From assembly GCA_019748195.1 (NCBI GenBank), contig JAIEPW010000022.1:124001-188000 (forward strand): 64,000 nucleotides of DNA, written 5' to 3'. The DNA comes from Bryobacteraceae bacterium (lineage in GTDB: Bacteria; Acidobacteriota; Terriglobia; Bryobacterales; Bryobacteraceae). Positions 34,093-43,202 of the stretch are shown one piece after another (the first letter of the stretch is position 1; every line of letters starts with the position of its first letter). Both the position numbers and the translations under genes were made by a program. The notes beneath the pieces were generated by a model that saw only the letters and a program-made list of their open reading frames with translations, had not been told where the DNA came from and ran no database searches.

Positions 34093-35742
34093 ATGCCGGC
34101 ACTGCAGGTGATCTCACGCACCGAACCGTTTGATGTTGTCGTGGTCGGCTCGGGCGCTACCGGTGGCTGGGCCGCGAAACGCCTCACGGAAGCCGGCCTG
34201 AAGGTCGCGCTGTTGGAGGCTGGTCCCAAGACCGCACCGCAGAGCTTCACCGAGCACCGGCAGGCATGGCAGTATCCCTACCTGGGAGGCAAGCTCGGCA
34301 TCGCCAAGGACCGTCCCATCCAGAGCCTCTGCTACGCGTGCCGCGAGGGCAATCACGAATGGTTCGTCAACGATCGGGAGAACCCTTACACGCAGGATCG
34401 CCCCTTCCACTGGATCCGCCAGCGCGCGCTCGGCGGGCGCACCTTGAGTTGGGGCCGGCAAAGTTACCGCATGTCGGACCTGGACTTCAAGGCCGCCTCG
34501 CACGACGGCTACGGCGACGATTGGCCGATTTCCTACGCTGACCTCGCGCCCTATTACGACATAGTGGAACGCTACGTAGGCATCAGCGGCCAGAACGAAG
34601 GGTTGCCGCAACTCCCCGACGGACAGTTCCTGCCGCCGATGGAAATGACGTGCGGCGAGACGATCCTTCGCGACAAGGTGCGGGAACACTTCGGGCGCAC
34701 GGTGACCATCGGGCGCGCCGCGGTGCTCACGCGCCGCCACAACGGCCGCGCGGCCTGCCACTATTGCGGTCCATGCGAGCAGGGTTGTTCGACCTTCTCG
34801 TACTTCTCCAGCCCCTGGACCACCATCGCCGACGCCCAGCGCACCGGACGCCTGACGCTGCTGACGGACGCGGTGGTGGCGCGGGTGAACACACGGGAAG
34901 GCAAGGCAACGGGCGTTACCTACCTCGATCGCCTGACGCGGGAAGTGCGCGAGGCGAACGGCCGGATCATCATGCTGTGCGCGTCGTCGCTCGAATCCAC
35001 GCGCCTGCTGATGAATTCCGGCATCGGCGGAGAGAGCGGCACGCTCGGCCGCTACCTGATGGATCACATTTTCGAAGGCGGCGCCTCCGGCGTCATGCCC
35101 TCGCTGGAAACCAAGCCGTGGGCAGGACCTCCGCGCCGCCCCAACGGCATCTATATCCCACGCTTCCGCAACGTGAAGGAGAAGATGACCAACGGCTTCA
35201 TCCGCGGCTACGGTTTCCAGGGCGGGTCATCTCCCGAATTCGCTTTCGGCGCGTCCGGGTTCGGCGCCGCGTATAAGGACGCGGTCCGCAACGGCTTCTT
35301 CGGAATCTCCATCGGGGTGTGGGGCGAATGTCTTCCCCGCTGGGAGAACTTCGTCGAAATCGACAAGGATCGCGTGGACGCCTGGGGCATTCCCGTCCTG
35401 AAGATCCGCATGCAGTGGGGCGACAACGAGCTCAAGCTGTGGCAGGACGCCCGCGAGCAGGCGGCGCTGATGCTGGAGGCGGCGGGCGCGGTGAACGTCC
35501 GCATGTACGGCAAGCCTTCGGTGCCGGGCTTTTGTATTCACGAAGTGGGCACCGCCCGAATGGGGGCGGACCGGAAGCGAAGCGTCCTGAACGCCCACAA
35601 CCAGGTTTGGGATACGCCGAACGTATTCGTGACCGATGGAGCGTGTTATGTGTCGGTGGCCTGCCAGAACCCGACACTGACGATGATGGCGGTGACGGTG
35701 CGGGCGTGTGATTACATCGTGAAAGAGTATGCGAAAGCGTGA
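34093..35742 (+). CDS. GMC-family FAD-dependent oxidoreductase
   Basis: 549 residues. FAD-binding VVVGSGATGGWAAKRLTEAG near residues 15-35, then LEAGP; ALGGRTLSWGRQSYRMSDLD; the C-terminal catalytic segment CIHEVGTARMG and VFVTDGACYVSVACQNPTLT. It oxidises alcohols, sugars or similar; the substrate is unknown. It carries a cysteine cluster CHYCGPCEQGC near residue 220, also seen in relatives such as gluconate 2-dehydrogenase-type subunits. There is no Tat signal on this subunit and no small subunit next to it, unlike the three-subunit periplasmic enzymes. Its stop abuts that of the convergent secreted protein with no gap. Confidence 0.88.
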   Translation: MPALQVISRTEPFDVVVVGSGATGGWAAKRLTEAGLKVALLEAGPKTAPQSFTEHRQAWQYPYLGGKLGIAKDRPIQSLCYACREGNHEWFVNDRENPYTQDRPFHWIRQRALGGRTLSWGRQSYRMSDLDFKAASHDGYGDDWPISYADLAPYYDIVERYVGISGQNEGLPQLPDGQFLPPMEMTCGETILRDKVREHFGRTVTIGRAAVLTRRHNGRAACHYCGPCEQGCSTFSYFSSPWTTIADAQRTGRLTLLTDAVVARVNTREGKATGVTYLDRLTREVREANGRIIMLCASSLESTRLLMNSGIGGESGTLGRYLMDHIFEGGASGVMPSLETKPWAGPPRRPNGIYIPRFRNVKEKMTNGFIRGYGFQGGSSPEFAFGASGFGAAYKDAVRNGFFGISIGVWGECLPRWENFVEIDKDRVDAWGIPVLKIRMQWGDNELKLWQDAREQAALMLEAAGAVNVRMYGKPSVPGFCIHEVGTARMGADRKRSVLNAHNQVWDTPNVFVTDGACYVSVACQNPTLTMMAVTVRACDYIVKEYAKA

Positions 35743-36408
35743 CTATAGGGGGTTGGGTTTCCCCCGCAACTCCAGTGACGGCCGCGGCGTGTCGGCATCC
35801 ACGATAAAGTCGAATACTTCCCCCGCCGCGCGCACCACCAGACGTCCCGGCCCCAGCGGCTTGCCGCCGCTTGGGTAAAACACCGCGCCATCGCTCGACT
35901 GCCCGGGATTCAGCTTCACCGGCACGAACGCGATGGCCGATGCCGCGGCCGCCGCCTTGATCCGTGTGGACTGGACCTCCGCCAGTGCATGCTGGCGCCG
36001 AAGCTGGTAGCCATTCGTCGACTGAAATCGCGGCAGCCCGTAAAGTCCTGCTTCGTAAGCAGATACGAGCTTGATCACGTCGTTGCGCCCGCCCCGGTCC
36101 AGCAGCTCGTTGATCACCCGGGTGGCCGCTACCGCCTCGATCGACGTGCCGTCGGGGCGCTCGAAGCGGAAATCCTCGGGCTTCACCGGCCAGGCGATCC
36201 CGCTGCCGTTGGCCACCGCCACCTGCAGCACCGCGTAGTTGCGGACCGTGGTGGGCAGTGGCGCAAACATCACCGTGAAGCCGCCCTTGCTCAACGTTTT
36301 GTACCGCAATCCGCCCGTTTCGAAATCGATCACTTGCGGCCACGCGCAAGTGTGGAAGAGCACCGAAACCAGGACGGCCGGGACGCGCAGGCTGCGGCGG
36401 AACTGCAT
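35743..36408 (-). CDS. Secreted protein of unknown function
   Basis: 221 residues: signal peptide VPAVLVSVLFHTCAWPQ, then a mainly beta protein (GLRYKTLSKGGFTVMFAPLP, AVLQVAVANGSGIAWPVKPE, DFRFERPDGT) with a central helix-rich part (TRVINELLDRGGRNDVIKLV). The beta-sandwich with PVKLNPGQSSDGAVFYPSGG near the end recalls DUF4352-like or bulb-type secreted proteins, but I do not recognise a family. Divergent from pckA (45 nt between starts). Confidence 0.65.
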   Translation of the reverse strand: MQFRRSLRVPAVLVSVLFHTCAWPQVIDFETGGLRYKTLSKGGFTVMFAPLPTTVRNYAVLQVAVANGSGIAWPVKPEDFRFERPDGTSIEAVAATRVINELLDRGGRNDVIKLVSAYEAGLYGLPRFQSTNGYQLRRQHALAEVQSTRIKAAAAASAIAFVPVKLNPGQSSDGAVFYPSGGKPLGPGRLVVRAAGEVFDFIVDADTPRPSLELRGKPNPL

Positions 36409-36453
36409 ATTTACATGATAAGCTTGTACGGCAGTCTACCGCGATAATTTCCT

Positions 36454-38055
36454 ATGCAGAATGCCGGTGCCCGCTCCCGCAAACAAGATCTTTCCTCGAA
36501 TGGTTTGAAGAACGTCAGCTCGATTCACTGGAACCTGGGCACCGCCCATCTGGTGGAGCATTCGCTGCTGCGCGGCGAGGGTCAGCTTGCCGCGGGCGGA
36601 TCCATCGTGGTCCGCACCGGCCAGTTCACCGGCCGCTCGCCCAAGGACAAGTACATTGTCCGCGATTCCATCACGGAATCCACGGTGAACTGGGGCTCGG
36701 TCAACCAGCCCATGTCACCGGCGCAGTTCAGCGGCTTGTACGAACGGCTGATGAAGTTTTTCGAAGGCAAGGAAGTGTTCGTACAGGATTGTTTCGGCGG
36801 CGCCGACCCGGCCAACCAGCTTCCCATCCGGGTGATCACGCAACGCGCCTGGCACAGCCTGTTCGCGCGGCAGCTCTTCGTCCGCCGCGACCCCGAGTCC
36901 GCCGAAGAGCACCAGCCTGAGTTCACCCTCTACTTCGCGCCGGAGTTCCATGCCAGTCCGGAGACCGACGGCACGCGCTCCACTACCTGCATCGTCATCG
37001 ATTTCACCAGGAAAGTGGTCGTAATCGCCGGTACCGAATATGCCGGCGAAATGAAGAAGTCGGTATTCACCATCTTGAATTTCCTGCTGCCCGGCAAGGG
37101 CATTTTCCCGATGCACTGCTCGGCCAATGTGGGAGAATTCGGGCATGTGGCGTTGTTCTTCGGCCTGTCCGGAACCGGCAAGACCACCCTTTCCGCCGAC
37201 GCGTCCCGCCGCCTGATCGGCGATGACGAACACGGCTGGACGGACCGCGGCGTGTTCAACTTCGAGGGCGGCTGCTACGCCAAGTGCATCCGGCTGTCCC
37301 GCGAGAACGAGCCCCAGATCTGGAACGCGATCCGCTTCGGCACGGTGCTGGAAAACGTCGTGATGGATCTGGAGACCCGGCTGCTCGACTTCAACTCCGA
37401 CGAGATCACCGAGAATACCCGCGCGGCGTATCGCGTGCAGTTCATCGACAACGCGGTAATTCCCGGCGTGGGCGGGCATCCTACTCACGTGTTGTTCCTG
37501 GCCGCGGACGCCTTCGGCGTGCTGCCGCCCATCTCCCGCCTGACGCCGGAGATGGCGATGTACCACTTCCTGTCGGGCTACACCGCTAAGCTGGCCGGCA
37601 CGGAGCGGGGCCTCGGCAAGGAGCCTTCGGCCACCTTCTCCGCCTGCTTCGGCGAGCCTTTCCTGCCGCGGCGCCCCGAAGTCTACGCCAAGCAACTCGG
37701 CGAGAACCTGCAGAAGCACAACGTTACCTGCTACCTGGTGAACACCGGCTGGGTGGGCGGTGCTTTCGGAGTCGGCGAGCGCATGAAGCTTCCCTACACG
37801 CGCGCCATGGTCAACGCCGCGATCACCGGCAAGCTGGATCACGTGGAAGTCGCGCCGCACCCGGTGTTCAAGGTGCTGGTGCCGAAGTCGTGCCCCGGCG
37901 TTCCGGCGGAGATGCTGGACGCGCGCGGAATGTGGGCCGACAAGGATGCCTACGATCGCGCGGCCACCGATCTCGCCGCCCGGTTCCGCAAGAATTTCGA
38001 GAAGTTCGGCAAGGTGGCGGACGAGATTCTGGAAGCCGCGCCGGTGATCGCCTAA
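36454..38055 (+). CDS. pckA: Phosphoenolpyruvate carboxykinase (ATP)
   Basis: 533 residues. Converts oxaloacetate and ATP to phosphoenolpyruvate, the first step of gluconeogenesis. Seen: RTGQFTGRSPKDKYIVRD (substrate loop), GTEYAGEMKKSVFTILNF with the Mn-ligand Lys, the P-loop FGLSGTGKTTLSAD, IGDDEHGW (the Asp of the metal site), FNFEGGCYAK and MYHFLSGYTAKLAGTERG. All catalytic parts are intact and are those of the ATP-type enzyme. Preceded by an AT-richer stretch; no ribosome site recognised. Confidence 0.97.
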   Translation: MQNAGARSRKQDLSSNGLKNVSSIHWNLGTAHLVEHSLLRGEGQLAAGGSIVVRTGQFTGRSPKDKYIVRDSITESTVNWGSVNQPMSPAQFSGLYERLMKFFEGKEVFVQDCFGGADPANQLPIRVITQRAWHSLFARQLFVRRDPESAEEHQPEFTLYFAPEFHASPETDGTRSTTCIVIDFTRKVVVIAGTEYAGEMKKSVFTILNFLLPGKGIFPMHCSANVGEFGHVALFFGLSGTGKTTLSADASRRLIGDDEHGWTDRGVFNFEGGCYAKCIRLSRENEPQIWNAIRFGTVLENVVMDLETRLLDFNSDEITENTRAAYRVQFIDNAVIPGVGGHPTHVLFLAADAFGVLPPISRLTPEMAMYHFLSGYTAKLAGTERGLGKEPSATFSACFGEPFLPRRPEVYAKQLGENLQKHNVTCYLVNTGWVGGAFGVGERMKLPYTRAMVNAAITGKLDHVEVAPHPVFKVLVPKSCPGVPAEMLDARGMWADKDAYDRAATDLAARFRKNFEKFGKVADEILEAAPVIA

Positions 38056-38098
38056 GCTGGCACTCGAGGCTCCGCTACAGGAACTAGGATTCCTCCGC

Positions 38099-39457
38099 TT
38101 GTCCATTCATCAGGTAGCCCGGACTACTCTCGCAACATTGATTTTGCTGCTAGGCTCCTGCAGCCGCTCGGGCGGCCTCCACTCGCGCTTCGCCCGCCCC
38201 ACTCCCGTAATTCAACTCCCCGACGGCGTCATCGAACTCTCGAGCGAGCTCGCGCTGCCCCCCGGCGCCGCCAACATCACCATCCGCGGCGGAAAAGGAA
38301 GCGTTCTCAAACTCAGCGACAAATTCGGCGGGCGCGCCGCCATCGTGGCCGGGGACGCCACCAACCTCAGGCTCGAGAATTTCGAGATCGACGGCAATCG
38401 GGCGGCGCTCGCCAAGCCGGCGGAGATGCTTCCGGACGAGAACGCATACCGCCTCCACTACCGCCACAACGGCCTGCTGTTCGATCAGGTGCGCGGCCTG
38501 CGCATCAGTTCCGTGCGTTTCCGCGAGATCGCCTCCTTCGCCATCCTGGTCAGCCGCTCCACCGGCGTAGCGATCGATCAGGTAGCCGTCACTGACTCCG
38601 GCGGCAAGGACGCACGCGGGCGCAACAACACCACCGGCGGGGTGCTTATCGAGGAGGGAACCACTGACTTTACCGTCACCAATTCCCGCTTCGAGCGGAT
38701 TCTCGGCAACGCGCTCTGGACACACTCCCTGTTTACCTCGCCCCGGCTGGAGGACGGCGTCTTCTCGAAGAACCGTTTCGACACCGTGGGCCGCGACGCC
38801 ATCCAGATTGGCCACGCCACGCGCATCCAGGTGGATCACAACAGCGGCGTGCGCATCGGCTACCCCGCCGAAATCGTGGACATGGAGCATGACGGCACGC
38901 CCGTCGCCGTCGACACCGCCGGCAACGTCGATCGGAGCGTCTACGCCGAGAATCGCTTCGAGGAGATCAACGGCAAGTGTTTCGACCTCGACGGCTTCCA
39001 TGACGGCCAGATCACCGGCAACATCTGTGTCAACCGCCGCCCCGCCGCGGAGTATCCGCACGGGCACTTCGCGCTGGTGATGAACAACAACAACCCCGAC
39101 ATGGAAAGCGAGAACATCCGCATTGTCGGGAACCTGTTTGACGGAGCTAAGTTCGGCGGCATCTACGTCATCGGACACGGGCACGAGATCGCGGGCAACA
39201 TTTTGCGCAACCTGAACATCGCCCGATGCACCGAGCAGGCCGCCCGGTTCGGCTGCCTGTACGGCGACGATCCGGCGCTGCTGCGCAGCGGCATCTATCT
39301 GGGGAAGGGAGTGAAGCGTCTTCAGGAAACGCGCGACAACGTGATCCGCGACAACCGCATTTCCGGATGGAAAATGAAGTCGCGCTGCATCGCCTTTGCC
39401 CCCGGCGTGGCTAGGAAGGCAAATCAGGTGACGGCGAATCGCTGCGAGGATCAGTAA
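38099..39457 (+). CDS. Right-handed beta-helix lipoprotein
   Basis: 452 residues from a TTG at 38099 with AGGA about 9 nt upstream. A lipoprotein signal ends in LILLLGSC, so the mature protein is lipid-anchored at Cys after processing. The rest is a parallel beta-helix with repeated N-rich turns (NLRLENFEIDGNRAAL, IRGGKG, FTVTNSRFERILGNALW, GQITGNICVNRR, IRIVGNLFDG, HEIAGNILRNLNI, NVIRDNRISG), the pectate-lyase-like pattern of polysaccharide-active or -binding proteins. No catalytic residues can be assigned. Its 3' end overlaps the convergent glycosyltransferase gene by 47 bp. Confidence 0.82.
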   Translation: MSIHQVARTTLATLILLLGSCSRSGGLHSRFARPTPVIQLPDGVIELSSELALPPGAANITIRGGKGSVLKLSDKFGGRAAIVAGDATNLRLENFEIDGNRAALAKPAEMLPDENAYRLHYRHNGLLFDQVRGLRISSVRFREIASFAILVSRSTGVAIDQVAVTDSGGKDARGRNNTTGGVLIEEGTTDFTVTNSRFERILGNALWTHSLFTSPRLEDGVFSKNRFDTVGRDAIQIGHATRIQVDHNSGVRIGYPAEIVDMEHDGTPVAVDTAGNVDRSVYAENRFEEINGKCFDLDGFHDGQITGNICVNRRPAAEYPHGHFALVMNNNNPDMESENIRIVGNLFDGAKFGGIYVIGHGHEIAGNILRNLNIARCTEQAARFGCLYGDDPALLRSGIYLGKGVKRLQETRDNVIRDNRISGWKMKSRCIAFAPGVARKANQVTANRCEDQ

Positions 39458-40382
39458 GCCGGGGCCGCGGCGTGTTGCCTTCCAGGTACGCCCCGATATC
39501 CCAGAACCACAGCACGAATCCGGCCGCCGCTCCGCTTTGCTTCATGCGGTACACAAGATTCCACGGCAGGATCCGCAGCGCGGGAACATATGGGGCGCGC
39601 CCGGACAACCTCTCCACCACGACGTAGGACCTTCCATGCCCCATCAGCGTGCGGATCAGGCTGGTGACTCGCAGGCGCTTCGGCTTCATGAAGTGCCGCA
39701 GCCGGAGCGAGGGTTGGTATGAGCACGCATAGCCCGCCCATCCCCCCACCCGCGATAGCAGCGTGTCTTCCCCGCTCATGTAGTTTCCGGAGTTGCGGCC
39801 CAACGATCCCGAAGCGGCGTTGCGCTCCACGAACTCCACGAAGCGGCACGCCACAACCCGCCGGCACGCCAGGCCCGCTCCGATCGGCTCCCACGGACCC
39901 CAGACGTCGGAATGCTGAGTGATCGATTCGGGTCCGTGATCGCGAATCCCCAGGTGCGGCAGCAGACTCTGCTTCCATCGCGGCGTGGGCTTCATCAGCA
40001 CCGCCTCCGCGATCCCGCCAAATGCGCCGATGCCCGGATCTTCGCGGGCGATCCGCACCGCGTGCTCCAGGTAACCCGCTTCCAGGAAGTTGTCGTCATC
40101 CACGAAGACCAGCAACTCCGCGCCAGCTTCGCGGATACCCCGGCAGCGCGCCGCCACCAGCCCCGGCCTGTTCTCCCGTACCACACGCAGATTCAAGCCC
40201 TTTCGGGCGCGGACCAGTCCCTCTACCGGCGGCGTCGAGGCACTGTCGACAACGATGACCTCGAAGCTCGACGCGGCGAGCGTTTGCGAGGCCAGCGAAT
40301 CGATTGCCCAGTCCAGCAGCTTCGGATCCGGGTTGTAGGTGCAGATAATCGCGCTAACCAGCGGCGATTCCGTGCCTGCCAT
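39411..40382 (-). CDS. Family 2 glycosyltransferase
   Basis: 323 residues from the ATG at 40382, 2 nt after the stop of the beta-barrel gene; the open frame extends upstream across that gene but is not coding there. GT-A opening VSAIICTYNPDPKLLDWAID; VIVVDSASTPPVEGL near 45-60; DxD-like LLVFVDDDNFLEAGYLEHAV; then a region with SGEDTLLSRVGGWAGYACSY, common in polysaccharide/glycoprotein transferases, and a C-terminal amphipathic portion. Donor unknown. The last 47 bp overlap, on the other strand, the end of the beta-helix gene. The two genes may share a polysaccharide theme but are on opposite strands. Confidence 0.87.
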   Translation of the reverse strand: MAGTESPLVSAIICTYNPDPKLLDWAIDSLASQTLAASSFEVIVVDSASTPPVEGLVRARKGLNLRVVRENRPGLVAARCRGIREAGAELLVFVDDDNFLEAGYLEHAVRIAREDPGIGAFGGIAEAVLMKPTPRWKQSLLPHLGIRDHGPESITQHSDVWGPWEPIGAGLACRRVVACRFVEFVERNAASGSLGRNSGNYMSGEDTLLSRVGGWAGYACSYQPSLRLRHFMKPKRLRVTSLIRTLMGHGRSYVVVERLSGRAPYVPALRILPWNLVYRMKQSGAAAGFVLWFWDIGAYLEGNTPRPRLTDPRSDSPSPDLPS

Positions 40383-40384
40383 GC

Positions 40385-41008
40385 TTACCGTAATTGAAGG
40401 AAGAAGCCGAACTCTACCTTGCCGAAAGTCCGGTTGAAGTTGTCGCCCGTGGGCCGGTACGCTTTGGCTTCCGCGCGAATCCCGAACCTCTGATTGATGT
40501 AGTAACGGAGACCGCCGCCATAGTTGACGGCGAAATTGGTGGAACTCGGCCGTTCCAGTTGCGTCGTGCGCGTTCCCGTGGCGTCGCTGAACGTGGCGTC
40601 CACCGTCCCACCAAAGGACCGCACCGCTCCCAGTCCGAACACCCCGTACGGAACCATGCGGCTCTCCCGGATCGGGATCCGGATGTGCACGCCTCCGTGA
40701 TAATCGGCTAGCGGCAGCGAATAACGAAGCTCGAACGGCCGCCCCGTGCCCGGGAACGTCCCTTCCTCCACCCGCCCGATCCCCGGAAAGTAGCTGAACT
40801 CGGCGTACGGCAGCAGCCACTTGTTCAATGCGTACGTGACATTGCCGCCGCCCATCACGCGGTACCGGTCGATTCCGAAGCTGGCTCCCAGGAACCCACC
40901 GACTTCAAAGCTGTTGGAACGGACCACCGACGCGCTCTGCGCGAACACGGGCAGCGCGGACACCGCACACAACGCCCCCATCAGGAACACCTGTCGCTTG
41001 ACTGACAT
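40385..41008 (-). CDS. Outer-membrane beta-barrel protein
   Basis: 207 residues: signal peptide MGALCAVSALPVFAQS, then alternating hydrophobic/polar strands with glycine-rich turns (VGGFLGASFGIDRYRVMGGG, YAEFSYFPGIGRVEEG, VHIRIPIRESRMVPYGVFGL, VNYGGGLRYYINQRFGIR) and a terminal aromatic-alternating strand EFGFFLQLR. This fits an 8-stranded OmpA/OmpX-type barrel. No further assignment. It is 2 nt upstream of the glycosyltransferase start, so the two are probably co-expressed. Confidence 0.78.
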   Translation of the reverse strand: MSVKRQVFLMGALCAVSALPVFAQSASVVRSNSFEVGGFLGASFGIDRYRVMGGGNVTYALNKWLLPYAEFSYFPGIGRVEEGTFPGTGRPFELRYSLPLADYHGGVHIRIPIRESRMVPYGVFGLGAVRSFGGTVDATFSDATGTRTTQLERPSSTNFAVNYGGGLRYYINQRFGIRAEAKAYRPTGDNFNRTFGKVEFGFFLQLR

Positions 41009-41074
41009 ATGGGTCTATTGTGTTGGAACGGAAGGGCCGATGTAAAGCGTTTTCGTTCGTCCTGGCGTGATTCC

Positions 41075-42640
41075 CTAGCGGATGTCCAGAATCTTCCGCG
41101 TTTCTTCGTTGTCGTCCATGGCGCACCGGAAGCCTACGATGTTGCCGGAGCCCCAGGCGCGGCGGAAAGAAATTCGCAGGTGCTTATTGGGGTCGGAGTC
41201 CCAACTCCCGCCCCGAACTACGCGATCCTTGCCGCTCTCCGGGCCCTTGGGATCCACTTTGGGCGCACCTGCGAAGTAGTTCTCGGCAAAGAAGTCCGAT
41301 ACGAACTCCCAAACGTTGCCCGACATGTCATACAAGCCAAAGGGGTTGGCGTCGAAGCTGCGGACCGGCGCGGTGTACTCGTAACGATCGTTGCCCTTCT
41401 TCCCGGTGAAATTCGCCTTTTCCCGGCTGTTCTCATTGTTTAACGGAACCACCTCGTTTGGAACGCCTCCCCGGGCGGCGTACTCCCACTCCGCCTCCGT
41501 CGGCAGCCTCCCGCCGATCCAGCCGCAGAACGCCGACGCGTCCTCCCAGGACATGCTGTTCATCGGGTGCGCGGTGTTGCGCCACTTGGTGTCCCACAGC
41601 GGTCCCCCGGGCATCTTGGTTTTGGTTGCCTCGCTGAACCGCTGATAGGCCTCCACGGTGACCTCCGTTCGACCCATCCAGAACGGCTTGCTGAGAGTCA
41701 CTTCCCGCTGCGGCTTCTCGTGACCCTCGCAGCGGTTGTCGTTCGGCACGCAGCCCATCAGGAACTTGCCCGCCGGAAGCCAGACGTATTCCTGCCGGTC
41801 CCGCCGGTTCGATTTCAGCGTCCCCAACGTGGGACCCTCCGACTTGGTTACGATTACCGGCTTCTCCACCACCACGATCTCCGGCTTCACTTCCTCGGGC
41901 GCAAGGAAGTAAAACGTCTGGGTCAATTTTGGAAAGAACGACGGCGACTGCCGCTGCAGCGTCTGCTGCGCGATGGTCCGCTGCGCGTCGGCGAACACCC
42001 GGAGCGGGTCCGAGCCCTTCTTCTGAATCGCCTCCGCCAGGGCGCGCGTGAACAGGCCGGGCTTTTCCGTCTTCTCAATCACCTGGTTGGGCTGCGCGGA
42101 CGACGCATACAACATGTCGTTGAAATCGCCCAGCTCCATCGATCCCAACCCCAGCCCCGACACGCCGGGGATCGCCACATCGATGCTGCGCGACGCCTCC
42201 ACCACCAACATCTTCAGCGATGCCTTCTTCTCATCCAACGCCACCGGCAGATTCAGGAACGAGTAGGCGCGGGACGTAATGGGACGGCGATCCTGAGGAT
42301 CGAAATCCACTGGCAGGATCAGGTTGTCGCCTTCCGCCTGCACCGCGTGACCGTTGAAATAAACCAGGCAGATGTCGCCCGGCCGGACGGTGTTCAGGAA
42401 CGCGGGCAGCGTGGTCTGGGGGAACTCCGGCAGCCGGATGTCGCGCGCGGTGGTGACGGTGAATCCCGCTTTCACCAGCGCCGCCTCCAAAATCTTCATC
42501 TCCTCGGCGACCTGCGGGATCGCCGGCAGCGATCGATACGAAGAATTGCCGATCAACAGCGCGCGCCGGTTCGGTGGCTGCGTCTGGCCCGCCAGGGCCG
42601 CCGCCAGAAGAACGCCGAGCATCCACACGCGAAGATTCAT
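41075..42640 (-). CDS. Secreted caspase-fold/SUMF1 fusion; caspase part lacks its cysteine
   Basis: 521 residues. Signal peptide MLGVLLAAALAGQTQ; residues 25-240 have the peptidase C14 fold: RRALLIGNSSYRSLPAIPQV, AGFTVTTARDIRLPEF, the His motif VYFNGHAVQAEGDN (His98). The position of the catalytic Cys (usually D-A-C-R) reads LVVEASRS, with Ser150 from a TCG codon, so proteolysis is not expected. After a linker, residues 285-520 form a formylglycine-generating-like SUMF1 domain: VWLPAGKFLMGCVPNDNRCE, GGRLPTEAEWEYAARGG, YDMSGNVWEFVSDFF, VVRGGSWD, VGFRCA. The paired catalytic cysteines of true formylglycine enzymes are not evident. A binding or scaffold role is more likely. Confidence 0.87.
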   Translation of the reverse strand: MNLRVWMLGVLLAAALAGQTQPPNRRALLIGNSSYRSLPAIPQVAEEMKILEAALVKAGFTVTTARDIRLPEFPQTTLPAFLNTVRPGDICLVYFNGHAVQAEGDNLILPVDFDPQDRRPITSRAYSFLNLPVALDEKKASLKMLVVEASRSIDVAIPGVSGLGLGSMELGDFNDMLYASSAQPNQVIEKTEKPGLFTRALAEAIQKKGSDPLRVFADAQRTIAQQTLQRQSPSFFPKLTQTFYFLAPEEVKPEIVVVEKPVIVTKSEGPTLGTLKSNRRDRQEYVWLPAGKFLMGCVPNDNRCEGHEKPQREVTLSKPFWMGRTEVTVEAYQRFSEATKTKMPGGPLWDTKWRNTAHPMNSMSWEDASAFCGWIGGRLPTEAEWEYAARGGVPNEVVPLNNENSREKANFTGKKGNDRYEYTAPVRSFDANPFGLYDMSGNVWEFVSDFFAENYFAGAPKVDPKGPESGKDRVVRGGSWDSDPNKHLRISFRRAWGSGNIVGFRCAMDDNEETRKILDIR

Positions 42641-42729
42641 TGCTCGTTATTTTACATGGACGTGAATCGAAACCGTAAGGTTGATAACCTTCCGCAACCC
42701 TTTGCCCTCTCGCCCGTAGTGAATACCAT

Positions 42730-43170
42730 ATGAAGACACTTGGACTTCTGCTTTCGCTTTCCCTGACGGCGCTCGCCGCCGATCCGTTCCTCGGAACCTG
42801 GAAGCTGAATACCGGCAAATCCTCCTGGAACCCCGGACCCGGCCCGCAGTCCCTGATTCTGAAGTGGGAGGCCGCCGGCCCGGCTACCGTGCGCATCACC
42901 GGAGATGGCGTCACCGCCGCCGGCAAATCCAACCACTACACCTACACCGCCATCTACGACGGCAAGGAGTACCCGCCCAAGGGTTCGTGGAACTGGGACA
43001 AGGTCACCAACAATCAGGTGGATGAATACACCCGCGAGGATGTCTACTTCAAGGACGGCCGCGAGATCGGACGCGAGCGCCGCACCGTCTCGAAAGACGG
43101 CAAAACCCTGACCTACGTCTCTAAGTTCGGGCCGGAAAGCAACACCATGGTCTTCGATCGCCAGCCGTAG
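42730..43170 (+). CDS. Small secreted protein, lipocalin-like
   Basis: 146 residues. Signal peptide MKTLGLLLSLSLTALAA, then ADPFLGTWKLNTGKSSWNPG, a frequent start of secreted acidobacterial lipocalin-like proteins, followed by alternating strands (LILKWEAAGPATVRITGDGV, HYTYTAIYDGKEYPPKGSWN, VDEYTREDVYFKDGREIGRE) and VSKDGKTLTYVSK near the end. Beta-barrel, probably binding a hydrophobic ligand; ligand unknown. Monocistronic, upstream of the aminotransferase by 32 nt. Confidence 0.7.
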   Translation: MKTLGLLLSLSLTALAADPFLGTWKLNTGKSSWNPGPGPQSLILKWEAAGPATVRITGDGVTAAGKSNHYTYTAIYDGKEYPPKGSWNWDKVTNNQVDEYTREDVYFKDGREIGRERRTVSKDGKTLTYVSKFGPESNTMVFDRQP

Positions 43171-43202
43171 TCCGCGGCACGGCGCGCTATTCTTGAAGTT
43201 TC

